Assembly: GCA_946999385.1 (NCBI GenBank)
Contig: CAMQCZ010000015.1
Location: forward strand, 1-49,690
Direction: 5' to 3'
Length of the DNA: 49,690 nucleotides
Source of the DNA: an uncultured Lachnoanaerobaculum sp.
GTDB taxonomy: Bacteria; Bacillota; Clostridia; Lachnospirales; Lachnospiraceae
In this document: positions 7,812 through 16,747 of the stretch, piece after piece
Position numbering within the stretch: the first letter of the stretch is position 1
How the letters are laid out: every line of letters begins with the position of its first letter
Program-made: the position numbers and the translations under genes
The notes under the pieces: model-generated
Told to the model about the DNA's origin: nothing
What the model saw: only the letters and a program-made list of their open reading frames with translations
The model's database searches: none

Positions 7812-8987
7812 ATGAAGAAAAGATATTTAGGGTTTACATTATTGGCACTTGTTATGGCACTTAATTTATCAGCATGTAAAAATGTTGATAATAAGAAGCA
7901 GGAAACAACTGTAGCACAGGAGAGTGTTCAGGAAAGTACACAAAAACAGGAAGAGAGTGTAGGGGATAAAACAGATTCACAGTCTGAAACAAGGAAAATT
8001 GTAGATCATGCAGGAAATGAAGTTGAAATACCACAAAAAGTAGAAAGAATAGTAATTGATCAGATTCCGATTTTATCAACCTATATGGCTTATCATGGCG
8101 GTAAGGCACCTTATATAGTGGGATATGCCGGTTCACTCAAGGAGGTTATTTCAAAAACTGTTTTAAAGGATATTGCTCCTGAGCTTTTAGATGCTACAAA
8201 TACAGTACATGCACAATCTGATATAAATATTGAAGAAATTATGAAATTAAAGCCGGATGTAATTTTTTATAATGCTTCAAATAAAAAGCATTATGAAGAA
8301 TTATCAAAAACAGGTATACCTTGTGTAGGCTTTGCAACTGTAGGAACTAATGGACCTGCCGATCCTATAGATAGATATAAGCAATGGTTAAAATTATTGG
8401 AGGATGTATTTAATGAACCTGCAAAGACAGATGAATTTATTAATGCAGGTGATGAAATAGTTAAAGATGTAGAGGATAGGATTGCAAATATACCTGAGGA
8501 TAAAAGACCAAGTGGTATGATTTTATGGAAATATGCAAAGGGTACTCCTATAGTAGCGGGTCAGGGAGTATTTGGAGATTTCTGGCTAAAAAGAATAGGT
8601 GTAAAAAATGTGGCTGAAGAATCAAAGGGCTTTGCACAGGTTAATATTGAGCAAATATATAAATGGAATCCTGATGTACTTTATTTAGACGGTCCGGGAC
8701 TTTTAAATATCACAACGAATGATGTTTTAGAAAATAAGGTTGAAGGTATAGATTTTTCTAATATGAATTCAGTTAAAAACAAGAGAGTTTATAATACAAA
8801 ATTAGGTATGTGGAATTGGTTTACTCCAAATCCTGATGCTCCATTGGTACTTGCCTGGCTTGCAAAAGAAACATATCCTGAAGAATTTAAAGATTATGAT
8901 TTAAACACTATAATAAAAGATTATTATAAAAAATGGTATAATTATGATATACAGGATGCTGATTTGAAGGAGATGCTTGGAATATGA
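7812..8987 (+). CDS. ABC transporter substrate-binding lipoprotein (FepB/BtuF type)
   Basis: Surface-anchored solute-binding protein of the cluster A-II family, which captures iron-siderophore, haem or corrinoid-like complexes. It has a signal peptide with lipobox LSAC (lipidated C22), then a Glu/Gln/Ser-rich linker to about residue 62. The family opening KIVDHAGNEVEIPQKVERIVI-type strand follows, with the inter-lobe helix and late motifs WNPDVLYLDGPG and MWNWFTPNPDAP. AAGGAAG precedes the ATG. The stop overlaps the permease start by four bases (ATGA). The ligand is not determinable from sequence. Confidence 0.9.
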   Translation: MKKRYLGFTLLALVMALNLSACKNVDNKKQETTVAQESVQESTQKQEESVGDKTDSQSETRKIVDHAGNEVEIPQKVERIVIDQIPILSTYMAYHGGKAPYIVGYAGSLKEVISKTVLKDIAPELLDATNTVHAQSDINIEEIMKLKPDVIFYNASNKKHYEELSKTGIPCVGFATVGTNGPADPIDRYKQWLKLLEDVFNEPAKTDEFINAGDEIVKDVEDRIANIPEDKRPSGMILWKYAKGTPIVAGQGVFGDFWLKRIGVKNVAEESKGFAQVNIEQIYKWNPDVLYLDGPGLLNITTNDVLENKVEGIDFSNMNSVKNKRVYNTKLGMWNWFTPNPDAPLVLAWLAKETYPEEFKDYDLNTIIKDYYKKWYNYDIQDADLKEMLGI

Positions 8988-10012
8988 TAAAAAGCTATTG
9001 TATACATAATGGAAGATTAAAATGGTATATATATATAATACTCTTTATATTTCCAATTATATGTAGCTTTTTCGCAATATGTATAGGACGAATGAATATC
9101 AGCCCTATAGATGTAATACATTTTTTTATTTCTTATATGAAAAATAAAGACATTGATCCTATGCTTGAATCTATTTTGATTAATATAAGATTACCGAGAA
9201 TTATAACAGCTTTAATAGTTGGTGCAGGGCTGAGTGCTGCAGGAATAGCTTTTCAATCAATTTTTTCCAATCCTTTGGCAACTCCCGATATTTTAGGTGT
9301 AAGCTCTGCATCAAGCTTTGGAGCTATAATAGCTATAATTTTATCTTTTAATACCTTTGGAATACAGGTTTTGGCTATGCTTACAGGTCTTTTTGCAGTT
9401 GCCATTACTCTTAGAATATCAAAAATAAGAGGAAGAGCTTCTATAGTGATGCTGGTATTGTCAGGCTTAATAGTTTCATCATTGACAAATGCTTTAAGCT
9501 CGCTATTAAAATATACAGCAGATCCTACAGATAAATTACCTGAAATAAGTTATTGGTTGATGGGCTCTTTTGCACGTTGCTCATATAAAAATATAGGATT
9601 TGCAGGTATTTTTATAATAATAGGACTTATATTTATATATATAGCCTCTTTTAAACTTAATATTATGTCATTATCTGATGATGAAGCAAAATCCTTGGGT
9701 GTTAATGTTTTGAAATATAGATTTTATTTTATATTCGCTTCTACTTTGATTACTGCAGCATCAATTTCGATCTGTGGTCAGGTAGGTTGGATTGGACTTA
9801 TAATACCTCATATGGCAAGAATGCTTATAGGTTCAAATAATACACATACTTTGCCTGTAGGCTTGTCCTTTGGAGCCGCATTTATGGTAGTAATAGAGGC
9901 CTTATCAAGAACTATATCTATAATTGAATTACCTATTTCAATATTAACGGCTATTATCGGGGCTCCTATTTTTATAATTTTATTGAAAAAGACAGGAGGA
10001 AGCTTTAAATGA
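8984..10012 (+). CDS. FecCD-family ABC permease
   Basis: Integral membrane subunit with about ten hydrophobic helices, 342 residues as expected for the FecCD/BtuC family. Typical strings are NIRLPRIITALIVGAGLSAAG near helix 2, FQSIFSNPLATPDILG, and the ATPase-contact segment around GQVGWIGLIIPHMARM. It overlaps its neighbours by four bases at both ends, so the three transporter subunits are probably translated together. It would form a homodimeric channel with the ATPase at 10009. Confidence 0.93.
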   Translation: MIKSYCIHNGRLKWYIYIILFIFPIICSFFAICIGRMNISPIDVIHFFISYMKNKDIDPMLESILINIRLPRIITALIVGAGLSAAGIAFQSIFSNPLATPDILGVSSASSFGAIIAIILSFNTFGIQVLAMLTGLFAVAITLRISKIRGRASIVMLVLSGLIVSSLTNALSSLLKYTADPTDKLPEISYWLMGSFARCSYKNIGFAGIFIIIGLIFIYIASFKLNIMSLSDDEAKSLGVNVLKYRFYFIFASTLITAASISICGQVGWIGLIIPHMARMLIGSNNTHTLPVGLSFGAAFMVVIEALSRTISIIELPISILTAIIGAPIFIILLKKTGGSFK

Positions 10013-10803
10013 TTTTAGAAGTAAGAAATGCTTTTTTTCATTTTAAGAATCAAGCTCCTATCTTGAAAAATATAAATTTTACATTAAAGACCGGAGAGGT
10101 ATTATGTATACTCGGCCCTAATGGAGTAGGTAAAACTACTTTGATAAAAGCAATAACGGGACTTTTAGATTGGAATAGCGGGGCGAGCTATATAGACGGT
10201 GAAAATATAAAAAATATTACAGCAAGAAGCTTGTGGTCTCAAATTTCTTATATACCACAAAAAAGAAGCTTTTCATTTTCTTATACGGGTATAGAAATGG
10301 TGGTTTTGGGATTATCAACAAGTATAGGGAATTTTTCAAGTCCGGGAAAGAGAGAATTGGAAAAAGCTGCTTTAATAATGGAGACTTTAGGTATAGCTAA
10401 GCTTGCAAATAAGGATTGCTCTCTTATGAGCGGTGGAGAATTACAAATGGTCCTGATAGCAAGAGCCTTGATTTCAGAGCCTAAACTTATTATTTTAGAT
10501 GAACCGGAATCAGGTCTTGATTTTAGAAATCAATTAAAAATTTTAGATTTAATTAAAAGACTTACAAATGAAAAAGGAATAATATGTATAATGAATACAC
10601 ATTATCCTAATCATGCTTTAGAAATTGCAAATAAGATTCTTTTATTAGATTATAATAATGACTATAAATTAGGAGAGACAGATAAAATATTAACAGAAGA
10701 AAATATAAGAAAGGCTTTTTTTGTTGATGTTATTATAGAAAATATATCAAGGAGAAATAAAAATTATAAAATTATTTTACCTATTGAGATAATAGAGGAA
10801 TAA
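10009..10803 (+). CDS. ABC transporter ATP-binding protein (FepC/BtuD type)
   Basis: Cytoplasmic ATPase of the importer. Walker A GPNGVGKTT, Q-loop in YIPQKR, signature MSGGE within LMSGGELQMVLIARAL, Walker B LIILDEPESGLD and H-loop NTHYP are all present. In the D-loop area SGLDF replaces the usual SALD. At 264 residues it has a short C-terminal extension. The start overlaps the permease stop (ATGA). It is followed one base later by the cupin gene. Confidence 0.93.
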   Translation: MILEVRNAFFHFKNQAPILKNINFTLKTGEVLCILGPNGVGKTTLIKAITGLLDWNSGASYIDGENIKNITARSLWSQISYIPQKRSFSFSYTGIEMVVLGLSTSIGNFSSPGKRELEKAALIMETLGIAKLANKDCSLMSGGELQMVLIARALISEPKLIILDEPESGLDFRNQLKILDLIKRLTNEKGIICIMNTHYPNHALEIANKILLLDYNNDYKLGETDKILTEENIRKAFFVDVIIENISRRNKNYKIILPIEIIEE

Positions 10804-10804
10804 A

Positions 10805-11449
10805 ATGAAAAATATAAAAAAAGGTAGTATTTTAAAGTTTGAGGACTTAATCGTAATAAAGGAAAATCAGACTATAAGCAAAAAAATAGTGGATAATGCC
10901 AATTATTATATAGCTTATATGAGCTTTTATAATATGACGGATATAAGCAGTGAATATTATGCCGAGGAAAAACTTTATATAGTATTTCAAGGTGAGCTGT
11001 TACTTAACAAAAATGAAGTTAGTGCTTATGAAGCAATTTTATTAAATAGAGAAAAGGAATTTTGTATTAAAAGTAAGGATAATAGCATTATTTTAGAAAT
11101 TTCTACAAAATTGAAAGGAAATGAAATGAATAATATTTTAAAGGGTGAAGTGATTAATTTAAAGGATGCATTAGAATATGTAGATGGTGGTATAGCTAAT
11201 ATAGATTTGATATCAAGAGAAGGTTTGAAAATGATGATTTTAGCCTTTGATGCAGGTGAGGGTTTGAAACCACATTCTGCAAGGGCAGATGCCCTGATAA
11301 TTCCTTTGGAGGGTAGAGCTTGTTTAAGTGTTGGAGATAAAAAATTTGAAATTACAGTAGGAGAGCAGTTAGTTTTTCCAAAGGATGTAATACATAATGT
11401 AGAAGCTATAACAAAATTTAAGATGCTTATAATTTTGGCAAATGATTAA
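10805..11449 (+). CDS. Cupin-domain protein
   Basis: Last gene of the Fnr-linked operon, one base after the ATPase stop. The C-terminal half is a clear Cupin_2 barrel: LKPHSARADALIIPLEGRA, then a short VGDKKFEI strand and VGEQLVFPKDVIHNVEA, keeping His residues of both metal motifs (PHSA, VIHN). The N-terminal half (about 25-100) looks like a degenerate second cupin without the His set. A small-molecule or metal-chelate binding or sensing role in the transport pathway is inferred; no enzyme activity can be assigned. Confidence 0.8.
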   Translation: MKNIKKGSILKFEDLIVIKENQTISKKIVDNANYYIAYMSFYNMTDISSEYYAEEKLYIVFQGELLLNKNEVSAYEAILLNREKEFCIKSKDNSIILEISTKLKGNEMNNILKGEVINLKDALEYVDGGIANIDLISREGLKMMILAFDAGEGLKPHSARADALIIPLEGRACLSVGDKKFEITVGEQLVFPKDVIHNVEAITKFKMLIILAND

Positions 11450-11581
11450 TAATTATCCGATATATAATATATAGATTTTTATAATTTTCAGCTTGAAGCT
11501 CTTGTAAAAAATATAAAGTAAATTATATAAAAGATAGGGTGCTTGACAGTTTAGATATCTGCACCGGTTCTTATAATATTT

Positions 11582-11628
11582 AGATGAAAAATTTTGTGAT
11601 ATTTCACTTGATTTTTCATCTTTTTTTA
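11582..11628 (+). terminator. Terminator of the methyltransferase-ABC-cupin operon
   Basis: A perfect 11-bp stem, agatgaaaaat (11582-11592) with atttttcatct (11611-11621), is followed by a run of seven or more Ts. Confidence 0.85.
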
Positions 11629-11644
11629 TATATATAAGCCTGAC

Positions 11645-11673
11645 TTGTTAAGCATATTAGCTTATGTTATAAT
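11645..11673 (+). promoter_or_regulatory. Promoter of the amidohydrolase-permease operon
   Basis: TTGTTA (11645-11650), a 17-base spacer and TATAAT (11668-11673) with an extended TGT before the -10. Transcription would begin near 11680, leaving a leader of about 95 bases. Confidence 0.7.
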
Positions 11674-11728
11674 AAGAACGATTCCACTATTTAAAAAGGA
11701 AATGATATTGTATATATTAGTTGGAAAA

Positions 11729-11752
11729 TTATTTTATAAGCTTATAAAATAA
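11729..11752. promoter_or_regulatory. 24-bp perfect palindrome in the amidohydrolase leader
   Basis: ATTTTATAAG/CTTATAAAAT plus two further pairs on each side reads identically on both strands. It lies about 50 bases downstream of the predicted start of transcription and 22 bases before the ATG. It could be a repressor operator or an mRNA hairpin. Confidence 0.45.
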
Positions 11753-11774
11753 AATATAATATAAAGGAGGAAAT

Positions 11775-12968
11775 ATGTTAAAGGATAAATTATTTAAGCT
11801 ACTTGAAGAAAAAGAAAAATTTATGATTGAGCATAGAAGATGGTTACATGCACATCCTGAATTATCTTTTAAGGAAAGAGAAACATCTAATTACATTTAT
11901 GAATATTATAAAGATAAGGATGTAAAAATTGAGAGAGATTTGGGAGGCTACGGTTTAAAAATTACTATTGATTCAGGTAAGCCTGGAAAAACAATAGCTC
12001 TTAGGGCAGATTTTGATGCCTTACCTATCAAGGAAGATACAGGCTTAGAGTTTGCTTCAAAAAATGAAGGCGTTATGCATGCCTGTGGTCATGATTCTCA
12101 TACAGCATATCTTATGGTATTGGCAGACTGTTTACTGGAATTAAAAGATGAGCTTAGCGGAAAAGTTGTTATTATTCATCAGCCGGCAGAGGAAATGCCA
12201 CCGGGTGGAGCTATGGAAATGATTAAGGCAGGAGCTTTAGACGGAGTTGATAATATTTTCGGTTGTCATGTAATGAGTCAAATGGATTTTGGAAAAATAT
12301 ATTATCATAAGGGTGCTACACAGCAGGCACGTGCTAAATTTATCGCAAAGGTTCAAGGAAAAGGTGGACATGGTTCATCACCTCATGAAGCCAATGATGC
12401 TATTGTTATAGCAAGTCAGCTTGTTATTAATTTACAAACGATAATATCAAGACGAATGAATCCTATGGATCCCGGAGTTGTAACTATAGGCTCTTTTGAT
12501 GGAAAAGGTCAATTTAATATAATAAAGGATTCTGTTGTACTGGAAGGTGATGTAAGATGTATGTCTGATCATTCCAGAAAATTAATAGAAGATGAAGTTA
12601 GAAATATTTGTGAAGGTCTTGAAAAAGCATATAGTTGTAAAATAGATTTAGATTATAAAAATGATTATCCTGTTTTAATGAATGATGATGATATGACACA
12701 GCTTGTAGTAGATGCTATAAGACAAGCACATATAAATGAGGTTGTAGATGTTGTAGATTGTGGACCGCTTAGCCCTTCAGAAGATTTTTCTTATTATTCA
12801 CAGGAAAAGCCTGCCTGCTTTTTCTATATAGGAGCTATGCCCAATGGTGTTGCGTATCCTCATCATCATCCTAAATTTGATATTAATGAGAAGGCAATGC
12901 TTATAGCGGCAAAAGCGATGGGAGCAGTAGCTTTATATTATTTAGAAAATAATGGAGGAGCTAAATAG
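11775..12968 (+). CDS. M20-family amidohydrolase (N-acyl amino acid / aminobenzoyl-glutamate hydrolase type)
   Basis: Cytoplasmic binuclear metallo-amidohydrolase that cleaves N-acyl-amino acids or related amides. Visible: opening HRWLHAHPELSF, metal motif HACGHDSHTAYLM, the catalytic Glu pair in HQPAEEMPPGG, the dimerisation-domain GKGGHGSSPH signature and a late metal His in PHHHPKFD. At 397 residues it matches the family. GGAGG precedes the ATG at normal spacing. It is directly followed by a KdgT-type permease, which suggests that transporter imports its substrate. The precise acyl group is unknown. Confidence 0.9.
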   Translation: MLKDKLFKLLEEKEKFMIEHRRWLHAHPELSFKERETSNYIYEYYKDKDVKIERDLGGYGLKITIDSGKPGKTIALRADFDALPIKEDTGLEFASKNEGVMHACGHDSHTAYLMVLADCLLELKDELSGKVVIIHQPAEEMPPGGAMEMIKAGALDGVDNIFGCHVMSQMDFGKIYYHKGATQQARAKFIAKVQGKGGHGSSPHEANDAIVIASQLVINLQTIISRRMNPMDPGVVTIGSFDGKGQFNIIKDSVVLEGDVRCMSDHSRKLIEDEVRNICEGLEKAYSCKIDLDYKNDYPVLMNDDDMTQLVVDAIRQAHINEVVDVVDCGPLSPSEDFSYYSQEKPACFFYIGAMPNGVAYPHHHPKFDINEKAMLIAAKAMGAVALYYLENNGGAK

Positions 12969-12969
12969 A

Positions 12970-13887
12970 ATGAAATTGATGAAAAGATTTCCCGGTGGAA
13001 CTTTATTAATTCCAATGCTTGTAGCTGCTATAATAAATACATTTTTACCTAATGCATTTAAAATAGGAGGTTTTACTGAGGCATTTTTTACCGGAAAAAG
13101 CTTGAGCTTTATTTTAGGAGCGGCTATATTTTTGTCAGGTTGTTGTCTTAAAATATCAACATTAAAAGGTATTTTAAAAAGATATGGATTATTATTATTT
13201 GTTAGATTGGCTATAAATGCTTTTGTCAGTATCCTATTTTTTAAAATTTTCGGTTTAAAAGGAATATTCGGTATTAGTGCAGTTGCTTTTATGGTTACCT
13301 TGACATCTATTAATCCAACCTTATTTCTTGCACTTGTAAGAGATTTTGGAGATGATGTAGATATATCAGCATTCGGTTTTGTTTCAATGATAGAAACGCC
13401 GGTAGTGCCTATGTTGATTTATGGACTTACAAGTCCCACAGCTATTGATTTTATGCCGATACTTTCAACGCTGTTACCTTTGATAATAGGTATTATTGTT
13501 GGAAATCTTGATCATGAATTAGGTGCATTTTTAGGTACTGGAATGGCTTTTATTATTTTTATGCTTGGTTGGGCTGTAGGTATAAATATAAATATTTTGG
13601 AAGCGTTTAGGGCAGGCTTTGCAGGTCTTATTATGTCGGTTATTTATTATATAATATCTTTTGTGCCTATATATTTGGTTGAAAGATTTGTTCAAAAAAG
13701 AAGAGGAATTTCTTCTATAGGTCTTGCTACAATGGCGGGAGTTTCAGCAAGCTTTCCTTTGGTTATGGCAAATGTTCATCCTGAGCTTAAGCCTTTTACC
13801 TCGGGAGCTTCTGCAATCGTAAGCTTTGGTGTAGTTATAACATCTTTTATATCTCCATATTTAGCAAAGCTTTTCTATAAAAAATAA
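12970..13887 (+). CDS. kdgT: 2-keto-3-deoxygluconate permease-family transporter
   Basis: Membrane protein with about ten hydrophobic helices matching the KdgT family: the opening MKRFPGGTLLIPMLV, then LSGCCLKISTLKGILKRYG, TSINPTLFLALVRDFGD and LATMAGVSASFPLVMANVHP. KdgT proteins import 2-keto-3-deoxygluconate by cation symport. The start is set at ATG 12970 because GGAGGA (12954-12959) precedes it. An earlier in-frame ATG at 12952 would place that site inside the gene. No KDG kinase or aldolase lies nearby; the partner is an amidohydrolase, so the real substrate may differ. Confidence 0.85.
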   Translation: MKLMKRFPGGTLLIPMLVAAIINTFLPNAFKIGGFTEAFFTGKSLSFILGAAIFLSGCCLKISTLKGILKRYGLLLFVRLAINAFVSILFFKIFGLKGIFGISAVAFMVTLTSINPTLFLALVRDFGDDVDISAFGFVSMIETPVVPMLIYGLTSPTAIDFMPILSTLLPLIIGIIVGNLDHELGAFLGTGMAFIIFMLGWAVGININILEAFRAGFAGLIMSVIYYIISFVPIYLVERFVQKRRGISSIGLATMAGVSASFPLVMANVHPELKPFTSGASAIVSFGVVITSFISPYLAKLFYKK

Positions 13888-14187
13888 TATTATTTTGATA
13901 TAATAGCTAAAAGCTTTTAGTATCAACCATATGTGTTGATATTAAAAGCTTTTATATTTAGTATTTCCATTAGTATATTAATATAGCAAAAAATTATATA
14001 AGCTATAAAAAAATAATTTATCAAATATAGTAAATTATAGGCTATGCTTTATTTTTCAAGCTTATTTATAATATTAAAATTAAGAATTTAGATAATATCG
14101 GCAAAAATAGATATCAATTTGAAGTTGTAAAGCGTTAAAGTATATGTTAAACTTATGATAAATTATAATTAATAAATTGGAGGAGTT
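13888..14187. other. Intergenic region with terminator, otherwise featureless
   Basis: After the long hairpin at 13908-13954 the remaining 230 bases up to the symporter are A/T-rich. I see no gene or well-supported promoter, only the GGAGGAG ribosome site just before 14188. Confidence 0.5.
13908..13954 (+). terminator. Long hairpin after kdgT
   Basis: A 20-bp stem with one G-U pair (13908-13927 with 13935-13954) and a 7-base loop starts 21 bases after the stop. The following T tract is weak, so it may act as an mRNA-stabilising hairpin as well as a terminator. Confidence 0.65.
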
Positions 14188-15549
14188 ATGGAAAGAGAGC
14201 GTTTGGGAAGTCGTCTAGGCTTTATTTTGCTTAGTGCAGGTTGTGCAATAGGTATAGGAAATGTTTGGAAATTTCCTTATATAACAGGGCAATATGGGGG
14301 AGCTATATTTGTTCTTATATATTTATTTTTCTTGTTGATTTTAGGCATACCTGTTATGACTATGGAATTTTCTATTGGTAGAGCTGCAAGGAAAAGTCCG
14401 GTAAAGATATATGATAAATTAGCTAAAAAAGGCAGCATTTGGTTTTTACAAGGTTATGCGGCTATGATAGGAAATATAGTTTTGATGATGTTCTATACAA
14501 CAGTTTCAGGCTGGATGTTAAAATATTTTGTTGATACCGCATGTGGGAAATTTGTCGGTTCAGATAAAGATAAAATAAGCGATATATTTTCAAATATGTT
14601 GTCAAAGCCATTAGATATGTCGATATATATGCTAATAATAGTTGTTATAGGATTTTTGATTTGCTCAATAGGTTTGCAAAAAGGCTTGGAAAAGGTTACA
14701 AAGGTAATGATGATAGCTTTGCTCCTAATAATGCTTATACTTGCTGTCAATTCTATGTTTTTACCGGGTGCTAAGGAGGGACTTAAATTTTTCTTGATTC
14801 CGGATATTGAAAAAATAAAAGAGGCAGGTTTTATAAAGGTTGTTGTAGCGGCTATGAATCAATCATTTTTTTCTCTTAGCTTAGGTATAGGTGCTATGGC
14901 AATATTCGGAAGCTATATTGATAATGAGCATTCATTGATGGGAGAGGCAGTAAATGTTGCCTGCTTGGATACATTTGTAGCTATTACCTCAGGACTTATT
15001 ATATTACCTGCTTGTTTTGCATATGGTGTCAAGCCTGATGCAGGACCAAGTCTTATATTTATAACTCTGCCTAATATATTCAATAATATGCCTCTTGGTA
15101 GATTATGGGGCTCATTATTCTTTATATTTATGACCTTTGCAGCTTTTTCAACCGTTTTGGCAGTTTTTGAAAATATAATCAGCATGAGCTGTGATTTGTT
15201 TAATTTCAGCAGAAAGAAAGCTTGTGTAATTCTTTGTATAATTATATCCTTACTTTCATTACCTTGTATTTTTGGATACAATATATGGTCAGCTATTCAA
15301 CCTTTAGGAAAGGGCAGTAGTATTTTAGATTTTGAGGACTTTATTGTAAGTAACTTTTTATTACCACTCGGCTCTTTAGTATATGTTTTATTTTGTGGTG
15401 GAAGATATGCATGGGGCTTTGAAAATTTTGTAGAGGAGGCTAATAAAGGTAAGGGAATAAAGGTACAAAAATTCATGAAATTTTATATGATATATCTTTT
15501 GCCTGTAGTAGTGCTTATTATATTCATACTTGGTCTTTTAAAATACTAA
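14188..15549 (+). CDS. Neurotransmitter:sodium symporter (NSS/SNF) family transporter
   Basis: Sodium-coupled amino-acid importer of the LeuT/MhsT fold. Helix 1 carries the unwound sodium/substrate site SAGCAIGIGNVWKFPYI. Further marks are the conserved GGAIFVLIYL segment, IPVMTMEFSIGR, and helix 6 FFSLSLGIGAMAIFGSY. About 11-12 helices are visible in 453 residues, the usual bacterial length. GGAGGAG precedes ATG 14188. It appears to be a single-gene unit with no adjacent catabolic gene, so the amino acid carried is unknown. Confidence 0.93.
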   Translation: MERERLGSRLGFILLSAGCAIGIGNVWKFPYITGQYGGAIFVLIYLFFLLILGIPVMTMEFSIGRAARKSPVKIYDKLAKKGSIWFLQGYAAMIGNIVLMMFYTTVSGWMLKYFVDTACGKFVGSDKDKISDIFSNMLSKPLDMSIYMLIIVVIGFLICSIGLQKGLEKVTKVMMIALLLIMLILAVNSMFLPGAKEGLKFFLIPDIEKIKEAGFIKVVVAAMNQSFFSLSLGIGAMAIFGSYIDNEHSLMGEAVNVACLDTFVAITSGLIILPACFAYGVKPDAGPSLIFITLPNIFNNMPLGRLWGSLFFIFMTFAAFSTVLAVFENIISMSCDLFNFSRKKACVILCIIISLLSLPCIFGYNIWSAIQPLGKGSSILDFEDFIVSNFLLPLGSLVYVLFCGGRYAWGFENFVEEANKGKGIKVQKFMKFYMIYLLPVVVLIIFILGLLKY

Positions 15550-15598
15550 TATTTACAAATAATGCAAATACTTATATCTAGCTATTATAATATTAATA

Positions 15599-15627
15599 TT
15601 GCCTATTTCATAGCATTTTGATATACT
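15599..15627 (+). promoter_or_regulatory. Promoter of the DUF1858 gene
   Basis: TTGCCT (15599-15604), 17 bases and TATACT (15622-15627), about 30 bases before the start codon. Confidence 0.55.
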
Positions 15628-15656
15628 TAAAAGGATATATTTTATAGGAGGTTTAT

Positions 15657-15851
15657 ATGAAGGTAACTAAGGATATGACCATAGGAGAATTACTTATGGA
15701 AAGTGAGCTTGCAGCTCCAATTTTAATGAGAGCCGGTATGCATTGTTTGGGTTGTCCATCATCACAAATGGAAACTTTAGAAGAAGCCTGCATGGTTCAT
15801 GGAATAGATATAGATGTGCTTGTAGCTCAGCTTAATGAGATATTAGCTTAA
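15657..15851 (+). CDS. DUF1858 (hybrid-cluster-protein-associated redox disulfide) protein
   Basis: Small 64-residue protein made of a single DUF1858 domain, similar to the N-terminal part of ScdA/RIC iron-sulfur repair proteins. Marks: opening VTKDMTIGELLMES and the HCLGCPSSQ CxxC-type motif at about 30-38. A redox or metal-handling role is inferred from family context; the domain is uncharacterised in this setting. It has its own promoter and an AGGAGG site, and ends at a two-sided terminator shared with the convergent mecA. Confidence 0.88.
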   Translation: MKVTKDMTIGELLMESELAAPILMRAGMHCLGCPSSQMETLEEACMVHGIDIDVLVAQLNEILA

Positions 15852-15878
15852 AAAATAAGAGGCTATGCCTCTTATTTT
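15852..15878. terminator. Bidirectional terminator between the DUF1858 gene and mecA
   Basis: A perfect 12-bp stem (15852-15863 with 15867-15878) has a three-base loop and T tracts on both strands. It overlaps the mecA stop codon. Confidence 0.85.
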
Positions 15879-16561
15879 ATTTTTGCTAATTTATTTATTG
15901 CTTTGCAGGGTATAAATGTTTCGAAATGCTCATCAAAATGCTCCTTTGAAAATGGCGGCATATTAAGAATATCACCATACTCTGATAATGAGGTGAGGCA
16001 ATAATTAAATAAATGTGGTGAACAAAGATCATTTGTTACAAGTAAATAATAAGAATTATTTGCAGGATTTTTATATACAACACTCTCTCCTATATAAGCA
16101 TCAGCTATGGAATTTGAAGCATCTATCAGGTCGTCTAAGGATTTAAAGATAAAAAATTTATTGATTTTATCCAATTTTTCAACCTCATTTATTAATATAG
16201 TATTATATTTATCTTCCTTAGCTTCTTTTTTCTCAAAATTAATATCAGGATTTTCTTTTTTATAAGATGAAAATATTGAGAATAGAGGATCAAGCCCTTC
16301 GTTATTTTCATTTTTTGAAATATATAAAGACAAAGATTTATCTCCCAATGTATCTTCTATAACTGTAACATCTATCTTTATTGAATCATTTTTATAGTCA
16401 AAGCCTGTTTTTTTATTCGCTATTTCCAATATTTCTTGAAATAGATTATTGGTTTCAGGGCTTCCATATGTAATAGAATTTATATTAAACCCCATTTTTT
16501 CTATATCTTTTTTATCTAGCCGGCAATATAGCAGTTTATCGCTTATTTTATCAAATTGCAT
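15872..16561 (-). CDS. mecA: Adaptor protein MecA family
   Basis: MecA adaptors deliver client proteins to the ClpC/ClpP protease. The N-terminal domain shows the family pattern MQFDKISDKLLYCRLDKKDIEKMGF, and an acidic linker separates it from the C-terminal ClpC-binding domain, where FIFKSLDDLIDASNSI, SVVYKNPANNSYYLLV and the end segment EHFETFIPCKAINKL are visible. The start is placed at MQFDKIS because AAAGGAG stands just upstream; the frame runs 15 codons further without a better site. At 229 residues it is typical. No comK-like target is in the window; a secreted nuclease lies at 23130. Confidence 0.85.
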   Translation of the reverse strand: MQFDKISDKLLYCRLDKKDIEKMGFNINSITYGSPETNNLFQEILEIANKKTGFDYKNDSIKIDVTVIEDTLGDKSLSLYISKNENNEGLDPLFSIFSSYKKENPDINFEKKEAKEDKYNTILINEVEKLDKINKFFIFKSLDDLIDASNSIADAYIGESVVYKNPANNSYYLLVTNDLCSPHLFNYCLTSLSEYGDILNMPPFSKEHFDEHFETFIPCKAINKLAKIK

Positions 16562-16708
16562 AATTCTCCTTTCTAAATAATATAGATTATAAAATAAAGG
16601 ATACACTAAATATCTTAAAAATTCAATATACTAAATATATGAAAAAAATATATAGATATACAAAATATGCAAAAAAAGCTTGAAAAGCGTGCGAATGTAC
16701 TTTCAGTA

Positions 16709-16737
16709 TTGAAAAATCTGATAATAGATAGGATAAT
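16709..16737 (+). promoter_or_regulatory. Candidate promoter of the kinase-fusion gene
   Basis: TTGAAA (16709-16714), 17 bases and GATAAT (16732-16737). The predicted transcript start, about 16744, is only about four bases before the ATG, so the mRNA may be nearly leaderless. Confidence 0.5.
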
Positions 16738-16747
16738 ATAGTTTGAG

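Larger units (their letters stand above)
11450..11774. other. Intergenic region: terminator, promoter and palindrome
   Basis: No gene is seen in these 325 bases. They hold the cupin-operon terminator (11582-11628), a good promoter for the amidohydrolase (11645-11673) and a 24-bp palindrome in its leader (11729-11752). Confidence 0.6.

Noticed and set aside
11543..11577. TTGACA and TATAAT before the amidohydrolase
   Set aside because: The spacer is 23 bases, too long for a sigma-A promoter, and the pair lies upstream of a terminator.
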